Shown piece after piece: positions 27,134-36,126 of a stretch of DNA of 64,000 bases. A program made the translations under genes and the position numbers. Source of the DNA: Maribellus luteus (GTDB lineage Bacteria; Bacteroidota; Bacteroidia; Bacteroidales; Prolixibacteraceae). The stretch covers positions 310,001 to 374,000 of the forward strand of contig NZ_QWGR01000003.1 of NCBI RefSeq assembly GCF_003576475.1, in the 5' to 3' direction. Positions within the stretch are counted from its first letter, which is position 1, and each line of letters begins with the position of its first letter. The notes under the pieces are model-generated. The model was not told the DNA's origin and searched no databases. It saw only the letters and a list, made by a program, of their open reading frames with translations.

Positions 27134-28813
27134 TTATTTCTTATGGTTCGCGATTTCGATATTCACCTTCTGACCTTTAAAACGTGCATTCTTAAAGGCT
27201 TTTATTGCATCCTTCTCGAAACGGTTGTCTACCTCAAAAAATGAAAATCCTTTCAAGACCTCAATACTGCCAATCTCCACGCTTTTACCAGGCATTTGCT
27301 GGTTGATCATATCAATGATGGAACGCTTGCTGATTCCGTTTTTCTTGCCCAAGCTGAAAAAGAAGCGAGAGAACTGATAGTCGCCACGGCGGCCTTTTCC
27401 TCCTCTTTCGGGGCGGCTACTATTTTTTCGGTCTTTCCGGTCTTTTCGATCATCTCGTCCGTCCCTCCGCTCATCGTATCCGTTCTCATCTACGTTAATG
27501 TCTTTGGCTCCTTCGTAATAAGTAAGAAAACGGTTGAACTCTACCCAAACAAAATGTTTGATCAAGTCTTCACGATCAAGCCAGGAAAGCTTTTTGTAAA
27601 TAACCGGCATAAAAGGCGCGATCTGCTCGTCGTTTACTTCCACCTTTTCTACTTTGTCGATCAGGTTAAAGAGTTGTTTCTCGCAAATTTCTTTTCCCTG
27701 CGGAACATTCACTTTTACAAACTTCTTCCCTATTTTGCGCTCCACATCTCTCAGTTTTCCCTTTTCACGCAAGTGAATCAGGGTAATCGAGATACCTTTT
27801 TTACCGGCCCTGCCGGTTCTTCCGCTTCGGTGAATGTATACCTCCGGATCGTCGGGTAGATTGTAGTTGATTACATGGGTCAGATCGTTTACATCCAAAC
27901 CACGGGCAGCAACGTCGGTGGCTACCAGCATTTGCAAATGTTTTCCGCGGAAACGGGCCATTACATGGTCGCGTTGCGCCTGCGAAAGATCACCGTGAAG
28001 CGCATCAGCATTGTATCCGTCCTGCATCAGTTTGTCGGCCACCTCTTTGGTTTCCATACGCGTACGACAAAAAATAATGCCGTAAATATTCGGATTGATG
28101 TCGGCCACCCGTTTCAATGCGAGATAACGGTCTTTGGCATGTATCAGGTAATAATGGTGCTCGACATTTTCTGATCCCGTGTTTTTCTTTCCTACTGAAA
28201 TTTCGTACGGATCGGACATATAGGTGTTGGCAATCGACACAATTTCTGACGGCATGGTAGCCGAAAACAAAAGCGTTTGTTTTTCAGCCGGAGTATCTTT
28301 CAGAATTCCATCCAGGTCGTCTTTAAAACCCATCGAAAGCATTTCGTCGGCCTCGTCTAATACCAGCCACTGAATTTCGTTTACACGCAGTTTCCCGCGC
28401 TTGATCAAATCGAGTGTTCTTCCCGGTGTTCCAACAACTACCTGTGCACCTTTTTCCAATGCGGTAATTTGCTTTCGAATATCAGCACCCCCGTATAAAA
28501 CAGCGATGTTGATTTTTCCCAGATTCTTTGAAAAGTTGCTCAGATCGTTGGCAATTTGCATTGCCAACTCGCGCGTTGGACTCAATATCAACGCCTGCGG
28601 TGCCTTTATGTTCGTGTCTATTTGCTGAATAATGGGCAAGCCAAAAGCAGCAGTTTTCCCGGTTCCTGTTTGTGCCAATGCCACCATGTCTTGGTCGCTT
28701 TCCAGTAAAAACGGAACTGCTTTTTCCTGTATCGGCGTGGGCTCTATAAATCCTAAATCCTGAATAGCGCTCAGAATTTCAGACCGTAAACCCATTGATT
28801 CAAATAAACTCAT
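27134..28813 (-). CDS. deaD: DEAD-box RNA helicase with DbpA-type RNA-binding domain
   Basis: ATP-dependent RNA helicase of 559 residues. Motifs in order: AQTGTGKT (I), PTRELAMQ (Ia), VLDEADEM (II), FSATMPS (III), then the second RecA domain with HRSGRTGRAG (VI). An arginine/aspartate-rich linker (about 440-475) leads to a C-terminal DbpA-like RNA-recognition fold (about 480-555). The architecture is that of CsdA/DeaD helicases for ribosome assembly and cold growth. Monocistronic with its own promoter and terminator. Confidence 0.94.
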   Translation of the reverse strand: MSLFESMGLRSEILSAIQDLGFIEPTPIQEKAVPFLLESDQDMVALAQTGTGKTAAFGLPIIQQIDTNIKAPQALILSPTRELAMQIANDLSNFSKNLGKINIAVLYGGADIRKQITALEKGAQVVVGTPGRTLDLIKRGKLRVNEIQWLVLDEADEMLSMGFKDDLDGILKDTPAEKQTLLFSATMPSEIVSIANTYMSDPYEISVGKKNTGSENVEHHYYLIHAKDRYLALKRVADINPNIYGIIFCRTRMETKEVADKLMQDGYNADALHGDLSQAQRDHVMARFRGKHLQMLVATDVAARGLDVNDLTHVINYNLPDDPEVYIHRSGRTGRAGKKGISITLIHLREKGKLRDVERKIGKKFVKVNVPQGKEICEKQLFNLIDKVEKVEVNDEQIAPFMPVIYKKLSWLDREDLIKHFVWVEFNRFLTYYEGAKDINVDENGYDERRDGRDDRKDRKDRKNSSRPERGGKGRRGDYQFSRFFFSLGKKNGISKRSIIDMINQQMPGKSVEIGSIEVLKGFSFFEVDNRFEKDAIKAFKNARFKGQKVNIEIANHKK

Positions 28814-28837
28814 CTTCTAATTATTAAAAAGTGGGCG

Positions 28838-28845
28838 CAAAGGTA
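28838..28845 (-). promoter_or_regulatory. -7 promoter box of the DEAD-box helicase gene
   Basis: Minus-strand TACCTTTG fits TAnnTTTG and lies 24 bases before the ATG. Confidence 0.6.
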
Positions 28846-28994
28846 CTTCTTTTATTTGTTTTTCAGTCATTTATGACGTTCTGTACCGTAAATTTAACTT
28901 TCAGTATGAAGTTAAAGATGAATTAGTTGCACCGTCAGTCCCCTTCATTTTCAAAATTACGCATTATTCCGCCTGACAATTGCATCGATTCCAT

Positions 28995-29002
28995 TAAATT
29001 TG
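28995..29002 (+). promoter_or_regulatory. -7 promoter box of the outer-membrane barrel gene
   Basis: TAAATTTG fits TAnnTTTG. It overlaps an in-frame TTG at 29000, so the ATG at 29033 is the likely start. Confidence 0.65.
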
Positions 29003-29032
29003 CTGAACCGATTTCATTCAAAAAATACGTGT

Positions 29033-29863
29033 ATGAATAGGAACACGCCTTCGAAAACAAGCTTAAACATCTCCCGGATTCTTGTACTCTTTTTTCTATT
29101 TATGGTTTCAGGCACGGGTGTTTTTGCCCAAAACCAGGATTCAATACCCGAATCGGCCGTAAACTCCGACAAAGCCTTAAAGCGAATTCACTTACGCCAG
29201 ATTACCAAAAACGGTTTTAACTTCTGGCAGGATGATTTCACGGGAAACTGGGCGGGTGTTGATTTTGGATTTAACATGCTTCTCAACCCCAACTACACCG
29301 GGTACACAAGCGAATTTATGGAGATCGACGAGCTTCGCTCCAATTCGGCCTATTTCAATGTGCTGCAACAAAGTATTGGCCTGCAACGCAACCGAAACAA
29401 AATCGGGCTGGTTACCGGGCTTGGGCTTCATCTCCAAAGCTACCGGCTGAAAGACAATACAACCATTGTACGTGATGAAAACAGTGTTATCCAACCTGAA
29501 ACATTGGTGGCCTACGACAATCAGAAATCAAAACTGGCCCTGATCTCGTTCATGGTACCGCTGCTCCTGGAGTTCCAGGTACCCGTGAATCATTACGACA
29601 ACCGGATTTATTTCTCGGCGGGCGCTTACGGAGAAGTAAAACTGAACAGCCACACCAAAGTAAAATACAAAATCGACCAAAAGGAAAAGCTGAAAGTGGT
29701 GGATCATTTTTCGCTGCGTGACTTTCGCTACGGACTGATGGTACGAACCGGCTACCGGAGCGTTAACTTTTTCGCCACTTACGACCTGGTTCCCTTGTTC
29801 CGCGACGAAAGAGGCCCCGAACTTACACCCGTTACTGTAGGCATTACGCTGATCAGATTCTGA
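29033..29863 (+). CDS. Predicted outer-membrane beta-barrel protein
   Basis: A 276-residue protein with a signal peptide (about 1-31, ending GVFAQ). The mature part alternates short aromatic strands (WAGVDFGFNMLL, GLVTGLGLHLQSY, FRYGLMVRTGYRSV) and ends in ITLIRF, with a terminal aromatic residue typical of outer-membrane barrels. It resembles the OMP_b-brl family. Function unknown. The creatininase-family gene begins 27 bases after its stop. Confidence 0.75.
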   Translation: MNRNTPSKTSLNISRILVLFFLFMVSGTGVFAQNQDSIPESAVNSDKALKRIHLRQITKNGFNFWQDDFTGNWAGVDFGFNMLLNPNYTGYTSEFMEIDELRSNSAYFNVLQQSIGLQRNRNKIGLVTGLGLHLQSYRLKDNTTIVRDENSVIQPETLVAYDNQKSKLALISFMVPLLLEFQVPVNHYDNRIYFSAGAYGEVKLNSHTKVKYKIDQKEKLKVVDHFSLRDFRYGLMVRTGYRSVNFFATYDLVPLFRDERGPELTPVTVGITLIRF

Positions 29864-29890
29864 TATCACCTTTAATAAATATACATTCGC

Positions 29891-30655
29891 ATGAAACCAT
29901 ACATACTGGAGCAAACCAACTGGAAACAGATAAAACACACAAAATACGATGTAGCGGTACTTCCGTGGGGAGCCACCGAACCCCACAACTACCACCTACC
30001 TTATGGAACCGACTCGCTGGAAACGGCAAAAATAGCCGAAGACGCCGCAGCCAAGGCATGGGCAGCTGGCACCAAAGTGATGGTATTGCCCGTAATACCG
30101 CTCGGGAGTCAGAATACAGGCCAGGTAGATATGCCTTTTTGTTTGCACACACCTCCGTCAACACAACTTTTAATTTTAAAAGACATTGTTACGGCACTCA
30201 ACCGCCAGGGAATAAAAAAGCTGGTAATCATGAACGGCCACGGGGGCAACACTTTCAAGTCACTGATCCGGGAACTGCAACCACAATTCCCTGAAATGTT
30301 TCTTTCGCTGGTAGAATGGTTCAATGTTCCTACCCGGGAAAACTATTTTGAAGAAGACGGCGACCATGCCAACGAAATGGAGACAAGCATGATCCTGCAT
30401 TACTTTCCTGAACTGGTTTTGCCGCTGGAAGAAGCCGGTGATGGCAGCTCCAAAACCCATAAACTAAAAGGCATTCGCGAAAAAACAGCCTGGGCTCCGC
30501 GCCAGTGGGACAAGGTTTCGGACGACACCGGAATCGGTAATCCTAGAAAAGCCACCGCCGAAAAAGGAAAAAAGTTTGTGGAAGATGTAAGCAGCACCAT
30601 TGCCTCTTATTTTACCGAGCTGGCACTTTGCGACATTCACGACCTTTACGAATAA
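29891..30655 (+). CDS. Creatininase-family amidohydrolase
   Basis: A 254-residue metal-dependent amidohydrolase of the creatininase/MftE/ArfB superfamily. Metal ligands are seen in ATEPHNYHLPYGTD (residues about 33-46), the NGHGGN loop near 116-121 and DGDHANEMETS near 157-167. The superfamily includes creatininase and formamide hydrolases of cofactor pathways; the substrate cannot be set from sequence. No cofactor genes are next to it, and co-transcription with the upstream barrel protein is possible. Confidence 0.9.
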   Translation: MKPYILEQTNWKQIKHTKYDVAVLPWGATEPHNYHLPYGTDSLETAKIAEDAAAKAWAAGTKVMVLPVIPLGSQNTGQVDMPFCLHTPPSTQLLILKDIVTALNRQGIKKLVIMNGHGGNTFKSLIRELQPQFPEMFLSLVEWFNVPTRENYFEEDGDHANEMETSMILHYFPELVLPLEEAGDGSSKTHKLKGIREKTAWAPRQWDKVSDDTGIGNPRKATAEKGKKFVEDVSSTIASYFTELALCDIHDLYE

Positions 30656-30860
30656 GACAAGCTTCCATCGACAAACAAAAGCACTGACAAAAAAATAATT
30701 TCCCTCAGGGTGTAACATTTGCACTTTCCGGGATACCTATGGTGAAACCTGACCGGGACAAAACCTAATTTCTTTTGAATACCAACCGATGTATGTGTTA
30801 AATTGGTTATGCCTATCAATTTAATAGATAAATGTCACCATTGAAAGTGTAGGGAAAAAT

Positions 30861-30868
30861 TATATTTG
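30861..30868 (+). promoter_or_regulatory. -7 promoter box of the S46 peptidase gene
   Basis: TATATTTG fits TAnnTTTG and lies 30 bases before the ATG at 30899; an upstream in-frame TTG at 30866 falls inside the box and is rejected as start. Confidence 0.65.
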
Positions 30869-30898
30869 CAACTTTTATCAAAATTGAAACGAAAAATA

Positions 30899-33055
30899 AT
30901 GATTAGAAAGATTAAGCTCCTGCTGTTACTTACCGTGTTTACTATCGGTACTGTAGTAGCTGATGAAGGGATGTGGCTGCCATCGCTCATTCACAAGTTG
31001 AATATTAATACGATGCAGCAAATGGGATGCGAGTTAAGTGCCGACGACATCTATAGTATTAACCACTCAAGCCTGAAAGACGCTATTGTGGCGCTCGACC
31101 GCGGATCGTGTACGGCAGAAGTGGTTTCAAAAGACGGTCTGTTGTTAACCAATCACCACTGTGGTTTTGGCGAAATTCAACAACATTCGAGTGTTGAGCA
31201 CGATTACCTGGAAGATGGTTTCTGGGCCATGAGCCGCGAAGAAGAACTTCCGAACCCGGGTAAAACAGTTACTTTCCTGGTTAGCGTAGAAGATGTAACA
31301 GCGAAAGTTCTGGAGAATGTTAACGACGACATGACCGAAGAAGCAAGAGACAAAGCGGTTAACGCAGCACTCGATAAACTGGTGAAAGAAGCCAAAGCCG
31401 ATACGCATTACGAAGTTTATGCCCGCGACTTTTTCAATTCAAACCAGTTCTTTCTTTTTGTAACCGAAACGTTCAGAGATGTGCGTTTGGTAGGAGCTCC
31501 TCCGCAGGCACTGGGTAAATTTGGTGGCGACACCGACAACTGGATGTGGCCCCGTCATACCAACGACTTTTCGATGTTCCGTATCTATTGCGGACCTGAC
31601 GGGAAACCTGCCGACTATTCAGAAGAAAACGTTCCTTACCAGCCAAAACACTTTTTACCGATTTCGTTGAAAGGAGTTCAGGAAGGTGATTTTGCCATGG
31701 TTTTTGGCTACCCCGGAAGAACCAGCCGATACAAAACTTCGTACGGCATCGACTACACCATGAAGGTGACTAACACGGCGCGCATTGTGGTTCGTGAGAA
31801 AAAACTGGAGATTATCGCCGATTACATGGCATCGAGCCAGAAAGCAAAAATCCAGTACGCATCGAAACACGCGAGCAGCGCCAACTATTACAAGAACTCC
31901 ATTGGGATGAACCAGGCGTTGACCAAGCTAAAGGTTATCGACCAGAAAAAAGCACTGGAAGACCAGTTCACTACCTGGCTGAATGCCGACCCGGCAAGAA
32001 AAGCCAAATACAGCGAAGCACTTGGGCTGATAAAAGATTACTACTCGGAGGTTGAAAACGACAAAGCCCGTGAATTTATCACCGAAGCCTTGTTGAGAGG
32101 CCCGGAGATCTTCACTTTTGCCAACCGCGTTAAACCGCTGATGGAAATGCTAAAAGACCCTGTCGGCAATAAAGACCGGATTGAACGTTATACTGATTTC
32201 CTGAAGGCAATGACAGAAAGCTATTTCAAAGACTATGATGCTGCTACCGACCAGAAACTGACCGCTGCCCTGATGCAGGTTTATGCGCAGGAAAACAAGC
32301 CAATCTTCCAGCCGGCTTGCTACCAGGTGATTCAGAAAAAATACAAAGGTGATTACGATAAATTTGCTGAGCAGCTGTTCAAAAAAACCATTTTTGACAA
32401 CCAGGAAGAATACCTCGCATTTTTGGACAACCCAAGTTTGAAAGTGCTGGAAAAAGACATGGCCTTCCAAACAGCGGTGGATATTTTTGACAAATACAAC
32501 CAGATCAGGGAAGCCATTGACACCCGCAGCGACATCCTGAAAAAGGGACAAAGATTATTTGTGGCCGGTTTGATGGAAATGCAGCCCGACAAGAAATTCT
32601 ACCCCGATGCCAACTCAACCATGCGTCTTACTTACGGTAAAGTGTTGGATTACGATCCGCGCGACGGTGTAACCTACAAGTACTACACCACTACCGACGG
32701 TTACCTGGAAAAAGAGATTCCGGGCGACTACGAATTCAACGTACCGGCCCGCATGAAAGAGTTGTTGCTGGCAAAAGATTACGGCCAGTATGCCGATGCT
32801 GACGGAACATTGCACGCTTGTTTTATTACCAACAACGACATCACCGGAGGAAACTCGGGAAGTCCCGTTATCAACGGCAAAGGTGAACTGATTGGTGTTG
32901 CTTTCGACGGTAACTGGGAAGCCATGAGCGGCGACCTTGCCTTTGAAGACAACCTGCAACGCTGTATCAATGTCGACATCCGCTTTGTTTTGTGGGTAAT
33001 CGATGTGTATGCCGGTGCCGATCACCTCATCGAGGAAATGGAAATTATCCGTTAA
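30899..33055 (+). CDS. S46-family dipeptidyl-peptidase, DPP7-like
   Basis: A 718-residue periplasmic serine exopeptidase that releases dipeptides from peptide N-termini. Signal peptide about 1-21. The trypsin-like triad is visible: His in TNHHCGFG (86/87), Asp in DTDNWMWPRH (about 220) and Ser653 in GGNSGSPV. Eighteen residues after the serine, in FDGNW, is glycine; in characterised Porphyromonas enzymes glycine there marks DPP7 (hydrophobic P1) and arginine marks DPP11 (Asp/Glu P1), so DPP7-type specificity is inferred. Confidence 0.95.
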   Translation: MIRKIKLLLLLTVFTIGTVVADEGMWLPSLIHKLNINTMQQMGCELSADDIYSINHSSLKDAIVALDRGSCTAEVVSKDGLLLTNHHCGFGEIQQHSSVEHDYLEDGFWAMSREEELPNPGKTVTFLVSVEDVTAKVLENVNDDMTEEARDKAVNAALDKLVKEAKADTHYEVYARDFFNSNQFFLFVTETFRDVRLVGAPPQALGKFGGDTDNWMWPRHTNDFSMFRIYCGPDGKPADYSEENVPYQPKHFLPISLKGVQEGDFAMVFGYPGRTSRYKTSYGIDYTMKVTNTARIVVREKKLEIIADYMASSQKAKIQYASKHASSANYYKNSIGMNQALTKLKVIDQKKALEDQFTTWLNADPARKAKYSEALGLIKDYYSEVENDKAREFITEALLRGPEIFTFANRVKPLMEMLKDPVGNKDRIERYTDFLKAMTESYFKDYDAATDQKLTAALMQVYAQENKPIFQPACYQVIQKKYKGDYDKFAEQLFKKTIFDNQEEYLAFLDNPSLKVLEKDMAFQTAVDIFDKYNQIREAIDTRSDILKKGQRLFVAGLMEMQPDKKFYPDANSTMRLTYGKVLDYDPRDGVTYKYYTTTDGYLEKEIPGDYEFNVPARMKELLLAKDYGQYADADGTLHACFITNNDITGGNSGSPVINGKGELIGVAFDGNWEAMSGDLAFEDNLQRCINVDIRFVLWVIDVYAGADHLIEEMEIIR

Positions 33056-33080
33056 TATTTTCAGAAGATATATGGGAAGT

Positions 33081-33114
33081 AAAACCTCGTCAGTTTTGGC
33101 GGGGTTTTCTTTTG
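33081..33114 (+). terminator. Terminator of the S46 peptidase gene
   Basis: AAAACCTCGTCA pairs over twelve positions (two wobbles) with TGGCGGGGTTTT around a tetraloop and is followed by CTTTTG. Confidence 0.8.
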
Positions 33115-33140
33115 TTATAATTTGGAGGTAATGAGTACGG

Positions 33141-33186
33141 AGTCCGGAAAGGACTAAATATGAATATCCGTGTGTGAAACGCACGG
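33141..33186 (-). repeat. Two-hairpin element, copy 1 (inverted)
   Basis: Read on the minus strand: a 19-nt hairpin (CCGTGCGT-TTC-ACACACGG, one wobble), a 12-nt linker ATATTCATATTT and a 15-nt hairpin AGTCC-n5-GGACT. Total 46 nt, the same 19-12-15 layout as copies at 33329 and 41648. Confidence 0.75.
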
Positions 33187-33328
33187 TAAAAGGCGGTCGG
33201 TAGATTTCAGCCCTGACAGGGTTGAATAAATTCAGGTAAGAAATCATACTGCCATAACCAATTCATGATGGGATAATGACCAAACGTCGTTCACCCCCTT
33301 CAGGGTTGAGGATACAGGCATTCAGCTG

Positions 33329-33374
33329 CCACCGGTTGTACCGGCGGTTATTCACGTTTAGTCCTTTTAGGACT
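33329..33374 (+). repeat. Two-hairpin element, copy 2
   Basis: A 19-nt hairpin (CCACCGGT-TGT... with ACCGGCGG, one A-C mismatch), a 12-nt linker TTATTCACGTTT and a 15-nt hairpin AGTCCT-TTT-AGGACT. It faces copy 1, forming an inverted pair 142 bases apart. Between them are two solo short hairpins, CCCT-gac-AGGG (33212) and CCCT-tc-AGGG (33297). Confidence 0.75.
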
Positions 33375-33557
33375 TATTGTTTGCGCACTATTCCAAAAGA
33401 TCAAAGTATCACCAGGGCACTGAGACCAAAAATTGCAGGCAGCTAACTTCAATACCAGTGCAGCAATCCTCCAACTTTATTGTTGTTTATTACGAATAAT
33501 ACTCCCTATTTTGCACTCAGTACTATTTTCTCACTACTCTGTACTCAAAATTTATAA

Positions 33558-34019
33558 ATGGCCCGACCGAAAATAACGATATACACCGATGGCGCAGCGC
33601 GCGGAAACCCAGGCCCGGGAGGCTACGGCATTGTTTTATTGTCGGGAGAATTCCGCAAAGAACTCTCGGAAGGATACAAACTGACCACCAACAACCGGAT
33701 GGAATTGCTTGCCGTGATTGTTGCCCTGGAAACGCTCAAAATTCCCGGAAGCGAAGTCACTATTTACACCGATTCGAGGTATGTGTCCGACGCCGTTGAA
33801 AAAGGATGGGTGTTCAACTGGGTGAAAAACCGGTTTAAAGGGAAAAAAAATCCCGATCTTTGGATGCGTTTTCTGGAGATTTACAAAAATCACCTGGTTA
33901 AATTTGTGTGGGTGAAAGGGCATGCCAACAACCCGCTCAACGAACGTTGCGACCAGTTGGCAGTGGAGGCTTCATTTAAAGCAAATTTGTTGGAGGATGT
34001 GGGGTATAAACCGGAGTAA
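33558..34019 (+). CDS. rnhA: Ribonuclease HI
   Basis: A 153-residue endonuclease that cuts RNA in RNA-DNA hybrids. The DEDD active site is complete: Asp11 in YTDGAARGNPG, Glu49 in NNRMELLA, Asp72 in YTDSRYV, and the C-terminal Asp in NERCDQLA. No N-terminal hybrid-binding domain. Its stop is immediately followed by the ATG of the psd frame, so the two are co-transcribed and perhaps coupled in translation. Confidence 0.96.
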   Translation: MARPKITIYTDGAARGNPGPGGYGIVLLSGEFRKELSEGYKLTTNNRMELLAVIVALETLKIPGSEVTIYTDSRYVSDAVEKGWVFNWVKNRFKGKKNPDLWMRFLEIYKNHLVKFVWVKGHANNPLNERCDQLAVEASFKANLLEDVGYKPE

Positions 34020-34982
34020 ATGAGAAATTTGAGTTGGGCACTTCTTCTTCTGGCTTTTGTTTCGTGCCGCCAGGAAGGGGAAGCGGATAAAAAAATGGAA
34101 ACCATAAAATACATAGAAAGAGCAAGCGGGGAACTGAAAACCGAAAATATTCCCAGCGAAGGAATGTTGCACTGGCTGTACGTTTCAGACACCGGCAAAC
34201 TCACGCTCAATCTGTTGTTTAAGCGGAAAGTTGTTTCGGCCCTGGGTGGCTGGTACATGAACACCCGCTGGTCGGCCAGGCGAACTGCTGATTTTGTTAA
34301 GGAACATCGCATCGACATGGATGAATACGCCGTTTCGAATGTAGATGACTACAAAACCTTCAACGAATTTTTCTACCGCAAGCTAAAAGCCGGTGCGCGG
34401 CCCATTGGCGAACACCTGGTTTCGCCTGCCGACGGAAAGATACTGGTCTTCCCTACCCTTAGTGATGTGGATTCGTTTTTTGTAAAGGGATCGGAATTTA
34501 CATTGCAAAGCTTTCTGTGCAACGACGAACTCACTACGAAATATGCCAACGGGTCCATGGCCATTGTACGGCTGGCACCGCCCGATTACCACCGCTACCA
34601 TTTTCCGGCCTCTGGCACCGCGTCCGAGTCGGTAAAAATCAAAGGGCATTACTACTCGGTTTCGCCACTGGCCTTGCGTGGCAGCCTCGAGATTTTCTGC
34701 CAGAACAAACGCGAATACACCACCTTGCAAACAACCGAATACGGCGATATCCTGATCATGGATGTGGGAGCCACCATGGTGGGAAGCATCATTCAGACTT
34801 ACTCGCCCGGCCGGGTGGAAAAAGGCAGTGAGAAAGGCTATTTTGCCTTTGGCGGATCAACACTGGTGCTGCTTTTTGAAGCAGGAAAGATCAGCTTCGA
34901 TCCCGACCTGGTGCAGCATACACAAAACGGGCTGGAAACCACCATACGCATGGGCGAAAACATTGCTTTGGGCAACCAGTAG
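34020..34982 (+). CDS. psd: Phosphatidylserine decarboxylase, possible lipoprotein form
   Basis: Pyruvoyl enzyme making phosphatidylethanolamine from phosphatidylserine. The autocleavage site is FGGST near residues 277-281, with Ser280 becoming the pyruvoyl group; a catalytic-region His lies in PPDYHRYHFP. Start choice matters: from 34020 (directly after the rnhA stop) the protein begins with a lipoprotein-like signal (LLLLAFVSC, Cys16), whereas the ATG at 34095 gives METIKYIERASGE, the usual N-terminus of this Psd subgroup. The first 25 codons are therefore either an added lipid anchor or not translated. Confidence 0.9.
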   Translation: MRNLSWALLLLAFVSCRQEGEADKKMETIKYIERASGELKTENIPSEGMLHWLYVSDTGKLTLNLLFKRKVVSALGGWYMNTRWSARRTADFVKEHRIDMDEYAVSNVDDYKTFNEFFYRKLKAGARPIGEHLVSPADGKILVFPTLSDVDSFFVKGSEFTLQSFLCNDELTTKYANGSMAIVRLAPPDYHRYHFPASGTASESVKIKGHYYSVSPLALRGSLEIFCQNKREYTTLQTTEYGDILIMDVGATMVGSIIQTYSPGRVEKGSEKGYFAFGGSTLVLLFEAGKISFDPDLVQHTQNGLETTIRMGENIALGNQ

Positions 34983-34999
34983 CTGCGCTTCCCAACGCC

Positions 35000-35446
35000 T
35001 TATTCCGAAGGTTCAATAACAGCAAAAATCAGTTTACAATCCTCGCAACTGATGCTTAGCTTCTTTTTGTCGATTGAGTAAGTTTTGGCCGTAATAAAAC
35101 TGTTTACAAAAAGCGTTTCCCATTGCATACGCAGGAGTGGCTCGCAATACTTCTCCGTACCCTGCCCAACATTGTATATCTTGATTGAATTACCACCGCT
35201 TAAGGAGTAACTTCCGAAAGTGTAATTACACAAGTTGACCAGATCAATGTTGCCGTTTTCTTTAAAGGCAATTTCAAAATCATTGATAGCGGAAGGAAAA
35301 TTGGATGCGATGTCTGATTCGTCAATTATCTGTTCCAGTTTCCATTCGGTATTAACAATCGGGCCGGTTTTCACATCATCGTCTGATTTTTCGCAGGCCA
35401 TAAGTACCATCAATAACAAAGCCATCCAAACAAGTTTTCCTTTCAT
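35000..35446 (-). CDS. Small lipoprotein, META-like
   Basis: A 148-residue lipoprotein: signal peptide with lipobox LMAC (Cys about 18), then an acidic spacer and a beta-rich domain (NTEWKLEQII, FKENGNIDL, FGSYSLSGGNSIKIY) that resembles META/DUF306-type envelope domains. A CEDC motif near the C-terminus may form a disulfide. Function unknown. The ATG at 35446 starts the signal peptide; the frame extends 18 codons upstream without support. Convergent with psd. Confidence 0.7.
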   Translation of the reverse strand: MKGKLVWMALLLMVLMACEKSDDDVKTGPIVNTEWKLEQIIDESDIASNFPSAINDFEIAFKENGNIDLVNLCNYTFGSYSLSGGNSIKIYNVGQGTEKYCEPLLRMQWETLFVNSFITAKTYSIDKKKLSISCEDCKLIFAVIEPSE

Positions 35447-36126
35447 GACAATTTTGGGGTAAGATGATTCTGCAGGCCGTTTGGTTGCGTTGCTTGGCAT
35501 ATAAAGTGGGGATTCAACGAATCAGTGCCATTAATGCCTCCTTTTTTCTGCTGAACAATGAACGTACTGACTACGTTGCATCACTTTTCTTTTGAACGAC
35601 AAACGTACTGAGTACGTCCGGTCATTTTTCATCCGGGCGGCAAACGTACTGAGTACATTCTGTTCCTTTTTTTCGGGGAACGAACGTACTGACTACATTC
35701 CTTCACTTTTCGTTTGGGCGACAAACGTATTGAGTACGTTGCCTTCTTTTTCGTCCGGGCGACCATCGTTATGGTAACGTTACTCCACTTTTCTTCCGGG
35801 CAGTCATCGTTACGGTAACGTTGGCTCCGGTTGCTTGCTTCAGCGTTTCATAAGTTCAGTGTAAGAAATGAAAGGTTCACTTCAATAAACACTTGACACT
35901 ATTTCACTCCAGAGGCTGTTACCTCGAAGCAGGAAAAGAGAACCGTTCTTTACTTTAACCGACACATAAAGAACGGTTCTTTAAGCTGACACAGGGCAGA
36001 CAAAAATGGTATCTTCTTCTGAAATTGGTTCTGAGGCCGGGGCAACCCGAAACTAGCTATTCATTTCAAAATAAAGCACTTTGAACGCAACCATTTTCCC
36101 GAAATTATCATCTGAAAATAAAAAAC
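35447..36126. other. Repeat-bearing gap upstream of a small lipoprotein gene
   Basis: About 680 bases with no gene. It holds the 41-bp tandem repeat (35561-35841). Later, a pair of copies of AAGAACGGTTCT-like sequence (35936-35980: GAGAACCGTTCTTTA and AAAGAACGGTTCTTTA) forms an imperfect inverted/direct arrangement. No strict promoter box was found before 36127. Confidence 0.5.
35561..35841. repeat. 41-bp tandem repeat with palindromic core, seven units
   Basis: Unit starts fall at 35561, 35602, 35643, 35683, 35724, 35765 and 35806 (spacing 41, 41, 40, 41, 41, 41). Each unit has a 17-bp near-palindrome: AACGTACT-G-AGTACGTT in the first five (with 0-2 mismatches) and CGTTAC-G-GTAACG in the last two, then a 24-base pyrimidine-rich spacer ending in GGGCG or similar. 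The frame shifts in every unit, so it is not coding. Confidence 0.85.

Larger units (their letters stand above)
33115..33557. other. Repeat-bearing gap before rnhA
   Basis: Between the S46 terminator and rnhA there is no gene; the stretch holds the inverted pair of two-hairpin elements and two related solo hairpins, then about 180 bases of A+T-rich DNA before the rnhA start. Confidence 0.55.

Noticed and set aside
35592-35777. 61-codon frame inside the 41-bp repeat
   Set aside because: The 41-base period changes frame in each unit, so the peptide is a by-product of the repeat.
35561-35841. CRISPR array
   Set aside because: The parts between the palindromic cores resemble each other (pyrimidine run, GGGCG end), the core is only 17 bases and no cas gene is near; it is a tandem repeat.
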